Shown here piece after piece: positions 8,865-17,479 of a DNA stretch of 64,000 nucleotides. Positions within the stretch are counted from its first letter, which is position 1; each line of letters begins with the position of its first letter. The stretch is from Anaeromyxobacter sp. (GTDB taxonomy: Bacteria > Myxococcota > Myxococcia > Myxococcales > Anaeromyxobacteraceae): contig JADKCZ010000001.1 in NCBI GenBank assembly GCA_016718565.1, positions 186,001 to 250,000 of the forward strand, given 5' to 3'. The position numbers and the translations under genes are program-made. The notes under the pieces were generated by a model. It was given only the letters and a program-made list of their open reading frames with translations. It searched no databases and was not told the DNA's origin.

Positions 8865-10190
8865 TCAGATCTTGCGCTGGTCGACGACCCGCTTGGCCTT
8901 GCCCTCGCTGCGGGCCAGGGTCTTGGGCTGCACCAGGTGGACCTTCACCCGGATGCCGATGGTGTGCTCGATGGCGTCGGCCAGCTGGTCCTGCAGCGCC
9001 TCCAGCCCGCGGATCCGGTCGGAGAAGAACGCGGCCGTCACCTCCACCTGCACCTCCATCTCGTCCAGCCCCTTCTGCCGGGTCAGCACGATCTGGTAGT
9101 GCGGCAGGGTGCCCTCCACCTTGAGCAGGGCCGCCTCCACCTGCGACGGGAAGACGTTGACGCCGCGGATGATGAACATGTCGTCGGAGCGGCGGCCGAT
9201 GCGGCGGATGCGCCGGATGGTCCGGCCGCAGGGGCAGGGGTCCGGGTGCAGGCTGGTGATGTCCCGGGTGCGGTAGCGGAGCATCGGCATGGCCTGCTTG
9301 GAGAGGGTGGTGAGCACCAGCTCGCCCTCGCTGCCGTCCGGCAGCACCGCGCCGCTGACCGGGTCGATGATCTCCGGGTAGAAGTGGTCCTCGAAGAGGT
9401 GCAGGCCGTCGCGGTGCAGGCACTCGATGCCCACGCCCGGGCCGATGATCTCGGAGAGGCCGTAGATGTCGTGGGCCCGGATGCCGGTCTCGGCCTGGAT
9501 GTGCTGCCGCATCTCCTCGCTCCAGGGCTCGGCGCCGAAGACGCCCACCTTCAGCTTGCCGAAGCCGACCCCGGCCTCCTTGGCCCGCTCGATGAGGTGC
9601 ACCATGTAGCTCGGGGTGCAGCAGATGGCGGTGACCCCGAAGTCGGCCAGCACCATGAGCTGCCGCTCGGTGTTGCCGCCGGAGATGGGGATGACGGTGG
9701 CCCCCAGCGCCTCGGCGCCGTAGTGGGCCCCCAGGCCGCCGGTGAAGAGGCCGTAGCCGTAGGCGTTCTGCACCACGTCGCCCTGGTGCAGGCCGCAGGC
9801 GGCGAAGGAGCGGACCATCACGCTGGTCCAGACCTGCAGGTCGGCCTCGGTGTAGGCCACCACGATGGGCTTGCCGGTGGTGCCGGAGGAGGCGTGCAGC
9901 CGCACCACCTCCTCCATGGGCGAGGCGAACAGGCCGAAGGGGTAGGTGTCGCGCAGGTCGGTCTTCACCGTGAAGGGCAGCAGCCCCAGGTCCGGCAGCC
10001 CCCTGATCGCCTCGGGCCCCAGGTCGCGCTGCTCCATGCGCTCGCGGAAGAGCGGCACCCGCTCGTAGGCGCGCCGCACCACCGCCTGCAGCCGGCCCAG
10101 CTGCAGCGCCTCGAGCTGGGCGCGCGGCAGGTAGTCGGGCGCGCTGGCCGGGTGGAAGGCGGCCGGGGCGTCGTTCCAGGCGGTCCTCAT
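8865..10190 (-). CDS. paaK: Phenylacetate-CoA ligase family protein, copy 2
   Basis: 441 residues. HASSGTTGKP at residues 99-108, IYGLSEIIGPGVG near 243-255, RYRTRDITSL, SDDMFIIRGVNVFPSQVE and the C-terminal RSEGKAKRVVDQRK define a PaaK-type ATP-dependent aryl-CoA ligase. Its ATG overlaps the iorB stop (ATGA), so it is translationally coupled to the indolepyruvate oxidoreductase. It is clearly diverged from the other two PaaK copies in the window, which suggests different acid substrates. In related bacteria the enzyme next to IorAB could also run in the aryl-acetyl-CoA-to-acid direction to conserve energy; that direction is inference. Confidence 0.9.
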   Translation of the reverse strand: MRTAWNDAPAAFHPASAPDYLPRAQLEALQLGRLQAVVRRAYERVPLFRERMEQRDLGPEAIRGLPDLGLLPFTVKTDLRDTYPFGLFASPMEEVVRLHASSGTTGKPIVVAYTEADLQVWTSVMVRSFAACGLHQGDVVQNAYGYGLFTGGLGAHYGAEALGATVIPISGGNTERQLMVLADFGVTAICCTPSYMVHLIERAKEAGVGFGKLKVGVFGAEPWSEEMRQHIQAETGIRAHDIYGLSEIIGPGVGIECLHRDGLHLFEDHFYPEIIDPVSGAVLPDGSEGELVLTTLSKQAMPMLRYRTRDITSLHPDPCPCGRTIRRIRRIGRRSDDMFIIRGVNVFPSQVEAALLKVEGTLPHYQIVLTRQKGLDEMEVQVEVTAAFFSDRIRGLEALQDQLADAIEHTIGIRVKVHLVQPKTLARSEGKAKRVVDQRKI

Positions 10191-10666
10191 CGCACCGACT
10201 CCTTGCCGAGGCGGTAGGCCTTCTCGTTCACCTCGTGCAGCCGCTCCGGCAGCGCGGCCCGGATGGCGGCCAGCCAGTGCTCGTCGGCCAGGTCGAGGCG
10301 CGCCGCCAGCACGCCCAGCAGCGCCACGTTGAGCGAGCGGCGGTTGGGCAGGTCCGCCTCGTTGATGGCGTCGGGCGGGATGAGGACGCCGCCGGGCCGG
10401 AGGTTGGGGCGGTTCACCTCCACCTCGCTCCCGGCCAGCACCACCAGGAAGTCGGCCTCGCCGCGCGGGATCATGGGCGAGAGCACCTCGGTGCCGTAGC
10501 GCACGTCGCTGGTCACCGAGCCGCCCCGCTGGCTCATGCCGTGGATCTCGGCCTTCTTGACGTCGAAGCCGGCCCGGAAGGCGGCGTCGGCCAGGATGTC
10601 GGAGGCCTTGATGGCCCCCTGGCCGCCCAGCCCGGCCACCACCACGTTGACCACCCGGGTGGCCAT
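10187..10666 (-). CDS. iorB: Indolepyruvate:acceptor oxidoreductase, beta (gamma-domain) subunit, short form
   Basis: 159 residues. VVVAGLGGQGAIKASDILADAA and EIHGMSQRGGSVTSDVRYG are the diagnostic blocks of the pyruvate:ferredoxin-oxidoreductase gamma-type domain used by IorB. With IorA it oxidatively decarboxylates aryl-2-oxo acids to aryl-acetyl-CoA. The family is usually about 190-200 residues. Here the segment between GGVLIPPDAIN and RRSLNVALLGVLAARL is very short, so roughly 30-40 residues of the usual middle part are missing while both ends are intact. ATG 10666 lies 2 nt after the iorA stop; its own stop overlaps the next paaK start. Confidence 0.85.
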   Translation of the reverse strand: MATRVVNVVVAGLGGQGAIKASDILADAAFRAGFDVKKAEIHGMSQRGGSVTSDVRYGTEVLSPMIPRGEADFLVVLAGSEVEVNRPNLRPGGVLIPPDAINEADLPNRRSLNVALLGVLAARLDLADEHWLAAIRAALPERLHEVNEKAYRLGKESVR

Positions 10667-10668
10667 GG

Positions 10669-12330
10669 TCAGGCCTCCTCGGAGGTGCAGGTGCCGCCGC
10701 AGCCGGCCGGCTGGGCCGGGCCGGCCCCGTCCACCACCAGCAGGGCCTTGGCCGCGTTCGCCTTGTCGTAGGTCCGGATGTCGGCCGCCGCCAGGATGCA
10801 GGCGCGCCGCGACACGATGACCGAGAGCTCGTTGCGGCCGAGCCGGTCGACCAGCAGCCGCTCGAAGGAGCCCGGGTCGGCGATGGGGTCCACCACGTCC
10901 ACGTTCTTCACCCCCAGCGCGGTGGCGATGCCCTCGATGGAGAGCCGGGTGGTCTGCTCGTGGTCCAGCGTCCGGCCGGTGCCGGGGTGCTCCTGCTGCC
11001 CGGTCATGGCGGTGGTGCCGTTGTCGAGCACCACCAGCACGTGGCCGGTGGCGGGCGGGTTGTAGACCATCTCGACCAGGCCGTTGATGCCCGAGTGCAC
11101 GAAGGTGGAGTCGCCGATGAGCGAGACCACCCGGCGGGCGTCGGCCTCCGGCAGCACGTGGCGCAGCCCCAGCCCCACGCCCAGCGAGGCGCCCATGGCC
11201 ACGCAGGTGTCCATGCCCAGGTAGGGCGGCAGCACGCCCAGCGTGTAGCAGCCGATGTCGCCGGCCACGATGCAGTCGTGCTTGCGCAGCGAGGCGTAGA
11301 CCGGGTGGTAGGGGCAGGCCTCGCAGAGCATGGGCGGCTTGCCGCGCGGGGCCACCGGCTCCGGGCTGGTGTCGCGGGCCAGGATGCGGCGCACCCGGTC
11401 CACGTCCAGCTCGCCGAAGCGGAAGGCCTCCGGCTTGCCCTCCACCCGCAGGCCGGCGGCCAGGCAGGCGTCGGCGATGACCGGGTCGCCCTCCTCGATG
11501 ACCACGCAGCGCTCCACCGAGGCGGCGAACTCGCGCAGCTTGGCCAGCGGCAGCGGGTGGATGGTCTTGACCTCGAAGAGCGAGGCCTCCGGCGCCGCCT
11601 CGCGGACGTGGCGGGCGGTGACGCCGTTGGCGATGACGCCCAGCAGCACGTCGCCGGGGCGCCACACGTTGAGCGCCGAGCCCTCGGCGAAGACCTGCAG
11701 CGCCGCCAGCTTCTGGCGCAGCTTCTTGTGGGCCGGCCGGGCGTAGGCCGGGATCATCACGCGGGTGGGGATGTCGCGCTGGAAGGGCTGCACCGCGGCG
11801 GGGGCGCGCGTGGCGTGGCGGGTCACGATGGACTTGCCGTGGCACACCCGGGTGGTCATGCGGAAGAGCACCGGCAGCTGCCACCGCTCCGACAGCTCGA
11901 AGGCCGCCAGCATCAGGTCGTAGGCCTCCTGCGAGTCGGCCGGCTCCAGCATGGGGAGCCCGGCCGCCACCGCGTAGCGGCGCGAGTCCTGCTCGTTCTG
12001 GGAGGAGGCCATGCCCGGGTCGTCGGCCGCCACCACCACCAGCCCGCCCTGCACGCCGGTGTAGGCGGCGGTGAAGAGCGGGTCGGCGGCCACGTTGAGC
12101 CCCACGTGCTTCATGGTGACCAGGCAGCGGGCGCCGCCGTAGGCGGCCCCCAGGCCGACCTCCAGGGCCACCTTCTCGTTGGGGGCCCACTGGGCCCGGC
12201 CGCCCAGGGCGTCGAAGGCCTCCAGGATCTCGGTGGAGGGCGTGCCTGGGTAGCCGGTGCCGAGGTGCACGCCGGCGTCCAGGGCCGCCGCCGCCACCGC
12301 TTCGTCACCAGAGAGGAGCCGTCGTTCCAT
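10669..12330 (-). CDS. iorA: Indolepyruvate:acceptor oxidoreductase, alpha subunit, without the C-terminal ferredoxin domain
   Basis: 553 residues from ATG 12330 (MERRLLSGDEAVAAAALDAG). GTGYPGTPSTEI and ASSQNEQDSRR mark the pyrimidine-binding half. CEACPYHPVY precedes the TPP half, with GDIGCYTLG (about 358), GDST (about 404) and DNGTTAMTGQQEHPG (about 433) forming the TPP/Mg site. Together with IorB it would convert indolepyruvate, phenylpyruvate or hydroxyphenylpyruvate to aryl-acetyl-CoA. Known archaeal IorA proteins carry a C-terminal two-[4Fe-4S] domain; this protein ends in RACILAAADIRTYDK and a GCGGTC tail with no CxxCxxCxxxC set, so its electron acceptor may differ. It is the first gene of the minus-strand operon. 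Confidence 0.88.
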   Translation of the reverse strand: MERRLLSGDEAVAAAALDAGVHLGTGYPGTPSTEILEAFDALGGRAQWAPNEKVALEVGLGAAYGGARCLVTMKHVGLNVAADPLFTAAYTGVQGGLVVVAADDPGMASSQNEQDSRRYAVAAGLPMLEPADSQEAYDLMLAAFELSERWQLPVLFRMTTRVCHGKSIVTRHATRAPAAVQPFQRDIPTRVMIPAYARPAHKKLRQKLAALQVFAEGSALNVWRPGDVLLGVIANGVTARHVREAAPEASLFEVKTIHPLPLAKLREFAASVERCVVIEEGDPVIADACLAAGLRVEGKPEAFRFGELDVDRVRRILARDTSPEPVAPRGKPPMLCEACPYHPVYASLRKHDCIVAGDIGCYTLGVLPPYLGMDTCVAMGASLGVGLGLRHVLPEADARRVVSLIGDSTFVHSGINGLVEMVYNPPATGHVLVVLDNGTTAMTGQQEHPGTGRTLDHEQTTRLSIEGIATALGVKNVDVVDPIADPGSFERLLVDRLGRNELSVIVSRRACILAAADIRTYDKANAAKALLVVDGAGPAQPAGCGGTCTSEEA

Positions 12331-12462
12331 AGGGGGGTGGTGCTCCGTCGCGCCGCGCGTGGCGCCGACCGTGGCGTGCAGGCTGACCCCGTTCCGGGCT
12401 ACAAACCCAGGGCGGTGCCCGACTGCGACGTCGTGGGCCGGCCATCTTAGTGAACCCCGGCG

Positions 12463-13398
12463 ATGATGCCCATCCCCACGCTCGACCGGCTCCTCGCCGA
12501 GGCCCGCGCCCGCGGCCCGGTGCGGCTCGTGGTGGCCGCGGCCGAGAGCACCACCGCCCTCCAGGCCGCCTGCCTGGCCCGGCGGCAGCGGCTGGCCGAC
12601 GTGGTGCTGACCGGCGACCCGGCCCAGCTGCGCCGCCGGCTGCAGGAGCTGCAGGAGGACCCGGCCCTCTTCGAGCTGGTGGCCGCCGCCGACGACGCCG
12701 ACGCGGCGCGCCGGGCGGTGGGCATGGTGCGCGCCGGCGAGGCGGCCGTGCTCATGAAGGGGCGGCTGCAGACCGCCGACCTCCTGCGGGCGGTGCTGGA
12801 CCGCCGCACCGGGCTGCGCCAGGAGGGGCGGCTGCTCTCCGACGTGCTGGTGGCCGACCACCCGCTCTCGCAGGAGCCGCGCCTGGTGGGGGTCACCGAC
12901 GGCGGCGTCAACGTGGCGCCGGACCTGGCCCAGAAGAAGGCCATCGTGGAGAACGCGGTGGCCCTCTTCCGCCGGCTCGGCCACGACCGGCCGCGGGTGG
13001 CCTGCCTGTGCGCCGTGGAGAAGGTGTCGCCCGCCATGCCCCACACGGAGGACGCCCAGGCGCTGGCCGAGCTGAACGCCCGCGGCGAGCTGGCCGGCTG
13101 CCTGGTGTCGGGGCCGCTGGCCCTCGACAACGCGCTCTCGGTGGAGGCGGCGCGCGAGAAGGGCATCGACCACCCGGTGGCGGGGCGGGCCGACGTCCTG
13201 CTGGCGCCCACCATCGAGGCCGGCAACACCCTGGGGAAGGCCTTCACCTACCTGGCCCACGCCCGGGTGGCCCACGTGCTGGTGGGGGCGCTGGCGCCGG
13301 TGCTCATCCCCAGCCGGGTGGAGCGGGCCGAGGACAAGCTCCTGTCGATCGCCCTCGGGGTGCTGGCGGCCACGCCGCAGGGGGGCGCCCGTGGCTGA
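12463..13398 (+). CDS. ptb: Phosphate butyryltransferase (phosphate acyltransferase)
   Basis: 311 residues, family length. VLMKGRLQTADLLRAVL, GVTDGGVNVAPDLAQKKAIVENAV, GPLALDNALS and LLAPTIEAGNTLGKAF are characteristic Ptb/Pta-type blocks. It swaps CoA for phosphate on butyryl-, isobutyryl- or isovaleryl-CoA. Two in-frame ATGs (12463 and 12466) are possible starts. It overlaps the butyrate kinase gene by 8 bp and is divergent from iorA across 132 bp. Paired with Buk it provides substrate-level phosphorylation from branched or short acyl-CoA, which fits the amino-acid uptake and oxidation genes around it. Confidence 0.9.
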   Translation: MMPIPTLDRLLAEARARGPVRLVVAAAESTTALQAACLARRQRLADVVLTGDPAQLRRRLQELQEDPALFELVAAADDADAARRAVGMVRAGEAAVLMKGRLQTADLLRAVLDRRTGLRQEGRLLSDVLVADHPLSQEPRLVGVTDGGVNVAPDLAQKKAIVENAVALFRRLGHDRPRVACLCAVEKVSPAMPHTEDAQALAELNARGELAGCLVSGPLALDNALSVEAAREKGIDHPVAGRADVLLAPTIEAGNTLGKAFTYLAHARVAHVLVGALAPVLIPSRVERAEDKLLSIALGVLAATPQGGARG

Positions 13399-14476
13399 GC
13401 CCCTGGTGCTGGCCATCAACCCCGGCGCCGGCTCCACCAAGCTGGCGCTCTTCCGCGGGCCGCGCCCCGAGCAGACGGCGCGCCTGGAGCACCCCGAGCT
13501 GATGGCGCGGCCGCTCGGCCGGGTGTGGGACGAGCGGCCGGCGCGGCTGGCGGCGGTGCGGGCCTTCCTGGCCGCGGCCGGGGTGGGCCCGGGCCACCTG
13601 GCCGCGGCGGTGGGGCGGGGCGGGCTCCTGCCGCCGCTCGAGGCCGGCACCTACGTGGTGGACGCGGCCCTGCTGGCCGACCTGGAGCGGGCCGAGCGCG
13701 GCGAGCACGCCTCCAACCTGGGCGCCCCGCTGGCCCGGCTGGTGGCCGACGCCTACGGCTGCCCGGCCTTCATCGTGGACCCGGTCTCGGTGGACGAGCT
13801 CGAGCCGGTGGCGCGGCTGACCGGGCTGCGCGGGGTGACGCGCCGCTCCTTCTCCCACGCCCTCAACCTCAGGGCGGTGGCGCGCCGGCACGCCGCAGCG
13901 GTGGGCCGGCCGCTCACGGACCTGCGCCTGGTGGTGGTGCACATGGGCACCGGGGTCAGCCTGGCGGCCCTGGCGGGCGGGCGCATGGTGGACGTGGTCA
14001 ACCCGCAGGACGAGGGGCCGTTCTCCGGCGACCGGGCCGGCGGGGTGCCCGTCACCGCGGTGGTGGACCTGTGCTTCGCGCCCGGCGCCGAGGCCCGCGA
14101 GGTGAAGCGGCGGCTCTTCGGCGACGGCGGGCTCTTCAGCCTGACCGGCACCCGCGACGCGCGCGAGGTGCTGCGGCGCGCCGCGGCGGGGGACCAGGCG
14201 GCCGGCCTGGTGATGGAGGCCCTGGCCTACCAGGTGGCCAAGGCGGCCGGCGGGCTGGCGGCGGCGCTGGAGGGGCGGGTGGACGCGGTGCTGCTCACCG
14301 GCGGGCTGGCCTTCCTGGATCCGGTGGTGGAGGCGGTGCGGCGGCGGGTGGCCTTCATCGCGCCGGTACACCTCTTCCCGGGCGAGGACGAGCTCCAGGC
14401 GCTGGCCGAGGGGGCCCTGCGGGTGCTCTCCGGCGAGGAGCCGGCCAGGGCCTACGCGCCGGCCCGCCCGGCCTGA
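13391..14476 (+). CDS. buk: Butyrate kinase (acetokinase family)
   Basis: 361 residues from GTG 13391. LAINPGAGSTKLALF is the N-terminal acetokinase-family phosphate loop, VVHMGTGVSLAALAGGRMVDVVNPQDEGPFSGDRAG is the nucleotide/substrate region, and LTGGLAF with HLFPGEDELQALAEGALRVL is the typical Buk C-terminus. It transfers phosphate from (branched) acyl phosphate to ADP. Its start lies 8 bp inside ptb, so the two are translationally coupled. The ptb-buk pair in an organism with etfBA and amino-acid import suggests acid production with ATP gain during amino-acid degradation (inference). Confidence 0.9.
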   Translation: MAEPLVLAINPGAGSTKLALFRGPRPEQTARLEHPELMARPLGRVWDERPARLAAVRAFLAAAGVGPGHLAAAVGRGGLLPPLEAGTYVVDAALLADLERAERGEHASNLGAPLARLVADAYGCPAFIVDPVSVDELEPVARLTGLRGVTRRSFSHALNLRAVARRHAAAVGRPLTDLRLVVVHMGTGVSLAALAGGRMVDVVNPQDEGPFSGDRAGGVPVTAVVDLCFAPGAEAREVKRRLFGDGGLFSLTGTRDAREVLRRAAAGDQAAGLVMEALAYQVAKAAGGLAAALEGRVDAVLLTGGLAFLDPVVEAVRRRVAFIAPVHLFPGEDELQALAEGALRVLSGEEPARAYAPARPA

Positions 14477-14530
14477 GCGGTGGGTCCGGGGGCTGGTCCG
14501 GGCCCGGGCCGCCGTCGCCGGTCCGATTTT

Positions 14531-14546
14531 CCTGATCCAGATCAGG
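14531..14546. promoter_or_regulatory. Palindromic operator-like site
   Basis: CCTGATC-CA-GATCAGG is a perfect inverted repeat (7-bp arms, 2-bp centre) in the 163-bp gap between buk and the outer-membrane protein gene, preceded by TTTT. The centre is too short for an RNA hairpin loop and no T-tract follows, so a dimeric DNA-binding protein site is more likely than a terminator. It lies 109 bp upstream of ATG 14640; a TAGAGT -10 candidate for that gene is at 14608-14613. Confidence 0.4.
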
Positions 14547-14639
14547 AGCCTCAGCGTTCGCGGGGCCTCCGGCGCGCCGGATCCCGGCCTTGACCGCACC
14601 CCCGGTGTAGAGTGGGGCTCCACCCGAGGAGGACCCCTC

Positions 14640-15353
14640 ATGCGCCTTGCCCCGCTCGTCGCCGCCGCGCTGCTCGTGCCAGCCCTCGCCCTGGCCCAGG
14701 AGCCGCCGCCGCCCCAGAACCCGGTCTACCCGGCCGTCCCGGTGACCAGCGAGGCGCCGCCGCCCCAGAACCCGGTCTACCAGGCGGTGCCGGTGCAGCC
14801 CGCGCCGCCGCCGGCCCTGGCCATGGCGCCGCGCCGCCACCAGCGCAGCCCCTGGTACATCGGCTTCCACCTCGGCACCGGCGACGGCCACGTCTCCGGC
14901 CAGGGCGACAGCTTCACGCTCACCGAGATGAACTTCGACCGCGACACCACCAAGCTGGCGCTCGGGTTCAAGGTGGGCGCGACCCTGACGCCGCGCCTGC
15001 TCCTCGGCCTCGACGTGAACGTCATGAGCGCCCAGTCGAGCGAGGGCGGCGCCAACACCATGGCCCAGATCAACAACTACGATCTGATGCTCACCTGGTT
15101 CCCGCAGGGCGAGGGCTTCCTGGTCCGCGGCGGGGTGGGCGTCTCGGCCCTGGTCTGGGACCTCGACGCGCTCGGCCGCGAGACCTACAACGGCGTGAAC
15201 ATGCTGGTGGGCGTGGGCTACGCCTTCTGGCTCGGGCAGGGGTGGAACCTGACGGTCAACCTCGACTACTCGGGCCAGAGCTACGGCTCCTCCGACACCC
15301 AGCCGGAGACCTCCGGCTTCTGGGCGCTCTACCTGGGCTGCGACTGGTACTGA
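14640..15353 (+). CDS. Small outer-membrane beta-barrel protein of unknown role
   Basis: 237 residues. The signal peptide MRLAPLVAAALLVPALALAQ is followed by a Pro-rich segment made of two copies of PPPQNPVY(P/Q)AVPV (about residues 22-57). A barrel-like region follows (SPWYIGFHLGTGDGHVSG, LGFKVGATLTPRLLLGLDVNV, GFLVRGGVGVSALVW, NMLVGVGYAFWLGQGWNLTVNLDYSGQS) and ends in DWY with an aromatic last residue. This matches small OmpA-transmembrane/OmpW-like 8-strand barrels in size, but I cannot name the family. AGGAGG lies about 9 nt before the ATG. It converges with the DUF4105 gene, leaving a 10-bp gap. Confidence 0.6.
   Translation: MRLAPLVAAALLVPALALAQEPPPPQNPVYPAVPVTSEAPPPQNPVYQAVPVQPAPPPALAMAPRRHQRSPWYIGFHLGTGDGHVSGQGDSFTLTEMNFDRDTTKLALGFKVGATLTPRLLLGLDVNVMSAQSSEGGANTMAQINNYDLMLTWFPQGEGFLVRGGVGVSALVWDLDALGRETYNGVNMLVGVGYAFWLGQGWNLTVNLDYSGQSYGSSDTQPETSGFWALYLGCDWY
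14704..14781 (+). repeat. Two 27-bp direct repeats, 51-bp period, inside the barrel protein gene
   Basis: Copies at 14704-14730 and 14755-14781 are identical over 27 bp and encode the doubled PPPQNPVY motif just after the signal peptide. They are a likely slippage or unequal-exchange site that varies the length of the Pro-rich linker. Confidence 0.7.
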
Positions 15354-15363
15354 GCTCACCCGG

Positions 15364-17439
15364 TCACAGCCAGTCGTAGGCGTAGAGCGTGAGCCCCAGC
15401 GCCGCCTCCTCCGGGCGGCGGCGCGCCTCGAGGGCCAGGGACAGGCCGCGCGAGAGGTGGAAGCGGGCCGCCAGGTCCACGCCGAAGGTCTCGCGCGGTG
15501 CCGCCTCCGGCAGCCAGCGCCAGGCGCCCTGCGCCAGCAGCGCCACCTTCTGGCCGAGCCGGGCCCGCAGGAGGCCGCCGGGCCCCAGGCCGACCCGGAG
15601 CCGCCCGCCGCCCCAGCCCCCCAGGCCCGCCGAGCCGGTGACCTCGGCGTCGGCGAAGAGGGCGGCGTCGAGCGCGCCCGGCACCAGCGCCACCGCCAGG
15701 CCGCCGCCGGCCGCCAGCACCCCGGCGGTGCAGCGGTCGCAGCCGGCGTCGCGCAGCACCTCGGCGCCCAGCCGGAAGCGCCAGGACGGGCGCAGGTCGA
15801 AGCGGGTGGCGGGCGAGAGCGACACGATGCGCACCGCCGAGGTCTCGTCCAGCTCGAGCCGGGCGGCGCGGGCGTCCCAGCGCAGGCGGGTGGGCAGGAA
15901 CTCGATCTGCGAGTGGGCCGGGTAGCCGTCGGGCGGGTCGAGGAGATCGTGCAGGCAGAGCCGGAGGTCCAGGGTGGCGAAGCCGCCCTGCGGCCGGCCG
16001 GTGCCGAGCGGGCGGGTCAGGCCGCCCCCCAGCCCGGCGCGCAGGGACCCGTGGCCGCGCTCCGGGCGCAAGGTCTCGGGCGGCGGCAGCACCAGCTCCG
16101 GCGAGACCACCCGCAGGCCGGCGCGGCGCACCAGCAGCGCCTGCCGGTTGGCCGAGGCCCAGGGCTTCTCGCCGAGCAGCATCCCCTTGCCGTGGCGCAG
16201 GTCGAGGAGGTCGGCGGCGGCGTCGAGCGCGGCGGCCTGCTCGGCCGGGCTGGCCGCGGCGGGCAGCGGCGCGGCGGCGTCGGCGGCCAGCGCCTCCACC
16301 GCCCCGGCGGCGGCGGGCGTGAGGGTGCGCACCCGGGCCTCGAACTGGGTGCGCACGGCCGGGCGGTAGTGGGAGGCGCGCACCAGCCCGGGGTTGCGCA
16401 GGAGCGCCTTCACCGTGTCGGCCGGCACGGTGAGCGGCCGCGGGGCCACCCAGCTGGTCAGGTCCAGGCGCGGCGCGGCCGCCTCCAGCGCCCCCAGCAC
16501 GTGGTAGCTGCAGTTCTCGTCGAGGTACCAGTAGTCGAACCAGGCGCCGCCCAGCTCCCACAGGTGGTCCACCAGCTGGGCCACCTCGGCGGGCGCGAGG
16601 TCGAGGTCGTACTCCCAGAGATCGCGCGACTCGAAGTCCGCGTACTCGCGGACCTTGTAGTAGTAGGGGTAGTGGTTGAAGGTCCCCTTGAAGAGGCCGA
16701 ACAGCCCCTTCACCGCGTAGAGCACCGCGTTGCCGGTGTCGACCTGGGCCGAGTAGTCCACCCCGTAGTCGAGCAGCTCCTGGGTCTTGCCGGCGCGCGC
16801 CGTCTCGGCCCGGTTGAGCCGGAGGAAGGTGTGGCCGAAGGCGCTGGCCGGGCTGTTCAGGTAGTAGCTGGAGAAGACCACCGTGACGCTGCGGGCCTGC
16901 ACCCGCTCCACGAACTCGGCCAGCCGCGGGCAGGGGCGGGCCGGCAGGGCGTCGAGCTCGAAGCCGAGGGCGCCCGCCAGGTAGCGGGCCCGCGCCGGGA
17001 AGCGGCAGCGGGCGTCGGCGAGCTCGTCGCCGCCGGGCGGCGGCGGCGTGAGCAGGCCGGCCAGGGTGGCGTCGAGCTCTGCGGCCGGGTCGTATTGCCC
17101 CTCGGGCGAGCGGTAGAAGGCGGGCGCGTCGTTCTCCCCCTTCACGCCGCCGAGCCAGCGCGGGCGCCAGTGGCCGAGGCGGCGCCAGGCGGGTGAGTCG
17201 GCCAGGTGGAGCGCCCGGGCGCGGGCCGACAGGGCCGCCAGGTCGAGCGGGGCGGCGGTCGGGGTCGGGGTCGCGGTCGCGGTCAGGGGTGCGGTCAGGG
17301 TCGCGGGTGCGGTCGCGGTCGGGTCCGGCCCCGGGTGCGCGGTCGCCTCCGCCCGGCCCGAGGCGCAGAGCGCCAGGAGCACGGCCAGGAGCAGGCGGGT
17401 GGGCGCGGAGGGGAGGAGGGCGGGGGGCACGGGCGGCAC
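15364..17439 (-). CDS. DUF4105 / Lnb N-terminal periplasmic-domain protein
   Basis: About 691 residues from GTG 17439. A GTG at 17490 would give 708, but it lies upstream of a terminator hairpin at 17452-17479, so the later start (or GTG 17430) fits better. VPPVPPALLPSAPTRLLLAVLLALCASGRAEA is an export signal, followed by an Ala/Thr/Pro-rich linker. SSYYLNSPASAFGHTFLRLNR and WYLDENCSYHVLGALEAA are the conserved DUF4105 blocks (candidate catalytic His and Cys), and the C-terminal third looks like beta-strand/barrel sequence. DUF4105-type Lnb has been described as a lipoprotein N-acyltransferase; whether this protein does that is inference. The upstream neighbour is a DUF3015 gene. Confidence 0.75.
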   Translation of the reverse strand: MPPVPPALLPSAPTRLLLAVLLALCASGRAEATAHPGPDPTATAPATLTAPLTATATPTPTAAPLDLAALSARARALHLADSPAWRRLGHWRPRWLGGVKGENDAPAFYRSPEGQYDPAAELDATLAGLLTPPPPGGDELADARCRFPARARYLAGALGFELDALPARPCPRLAEFVERVQARSVTVVFSSYYLNSPASAFGHTFLRLNRAETARAGKTQELLDYGVDYSAQVDTGNAVLYAVKGLFGLFKGTFNHYPYYYKVREYADFESRDLWEYDLDLAPAEVAQLVDHLWELGGAWFDYWYLDENCSYHVLGALEAAAPRLDLTSWVAPRPLTVPADTVKALLRNPGLVRASHYRPAVRTQFEARVRTLTPAAAGAVEALAADAAAPLPAAASPAEQAAALDAAADLLDLRHGKGMLLGEKPWASANRQALLVRRAGLRVVSPELVLPPPETLRPERGHGSLRAGLGGGLTRPLGTGRPQGGFATLDLRLCLHDLLDPPDGYPAHSQIEFLPTRLRWDARAARLELDETSAVRIVSLSPATRFDLRPSWRFRLGAEVLRDAGCDRCTAGVLAAGGGLAVALVPGALDAALFADAEVTGSAGLGGWGGGRLRVGLGPGGLLRARLGQKVALLAQGAWRWLPEAAPRETFGVDLAARFHLSRGLSLALEARRRPEEAALGLTLYAYDWL
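17257..17327 (-). repeat. Short GGTCGC/GGTCGG-type repeats encoding the Ala-Thr-Pro linker
   Basis: Imperfect 6-bp units (GGTCGC, GGTCGG, GGTGCG) run through this stretch and encode the Thr/Ala/Pro linker between the signal peptide and the conserved domain of the DUF4105 protein. Low-complexity sequence of this kind is prone to length change. Confidence 0.55.
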
Positions 17440-17451
17440 GAGGGTAAACGA

Positions 17452-17479
17452 AGGGGAGCCCTCTCGCGAAGGCTCCCCT
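17452..17479 (-). terminator. Terminator-like hairpin between the DUF3015 and DUF4105 genes
   Basis: Perfect inverted repeat AGGGGAGCC (17452-17460) / GGCTCCCCT (17471-17479) with a 10-nt loop, 40 bp after the DUF3015 stop. On the minus strand it is followed by TTCGTTTACCC, a weak T-rich run. It would terminate or attenuate transcription from the DUF3015 gene into the DUF4105 gene. Confidence 0.6.

Noticed and set aside
10187..10666. Frameshift in iorB as the reason for its short length
   Set aside because: Both ends of the protein are intact and in one frame with proper start and stop overlaps, so an internal deletion is more likely than a frameshift.
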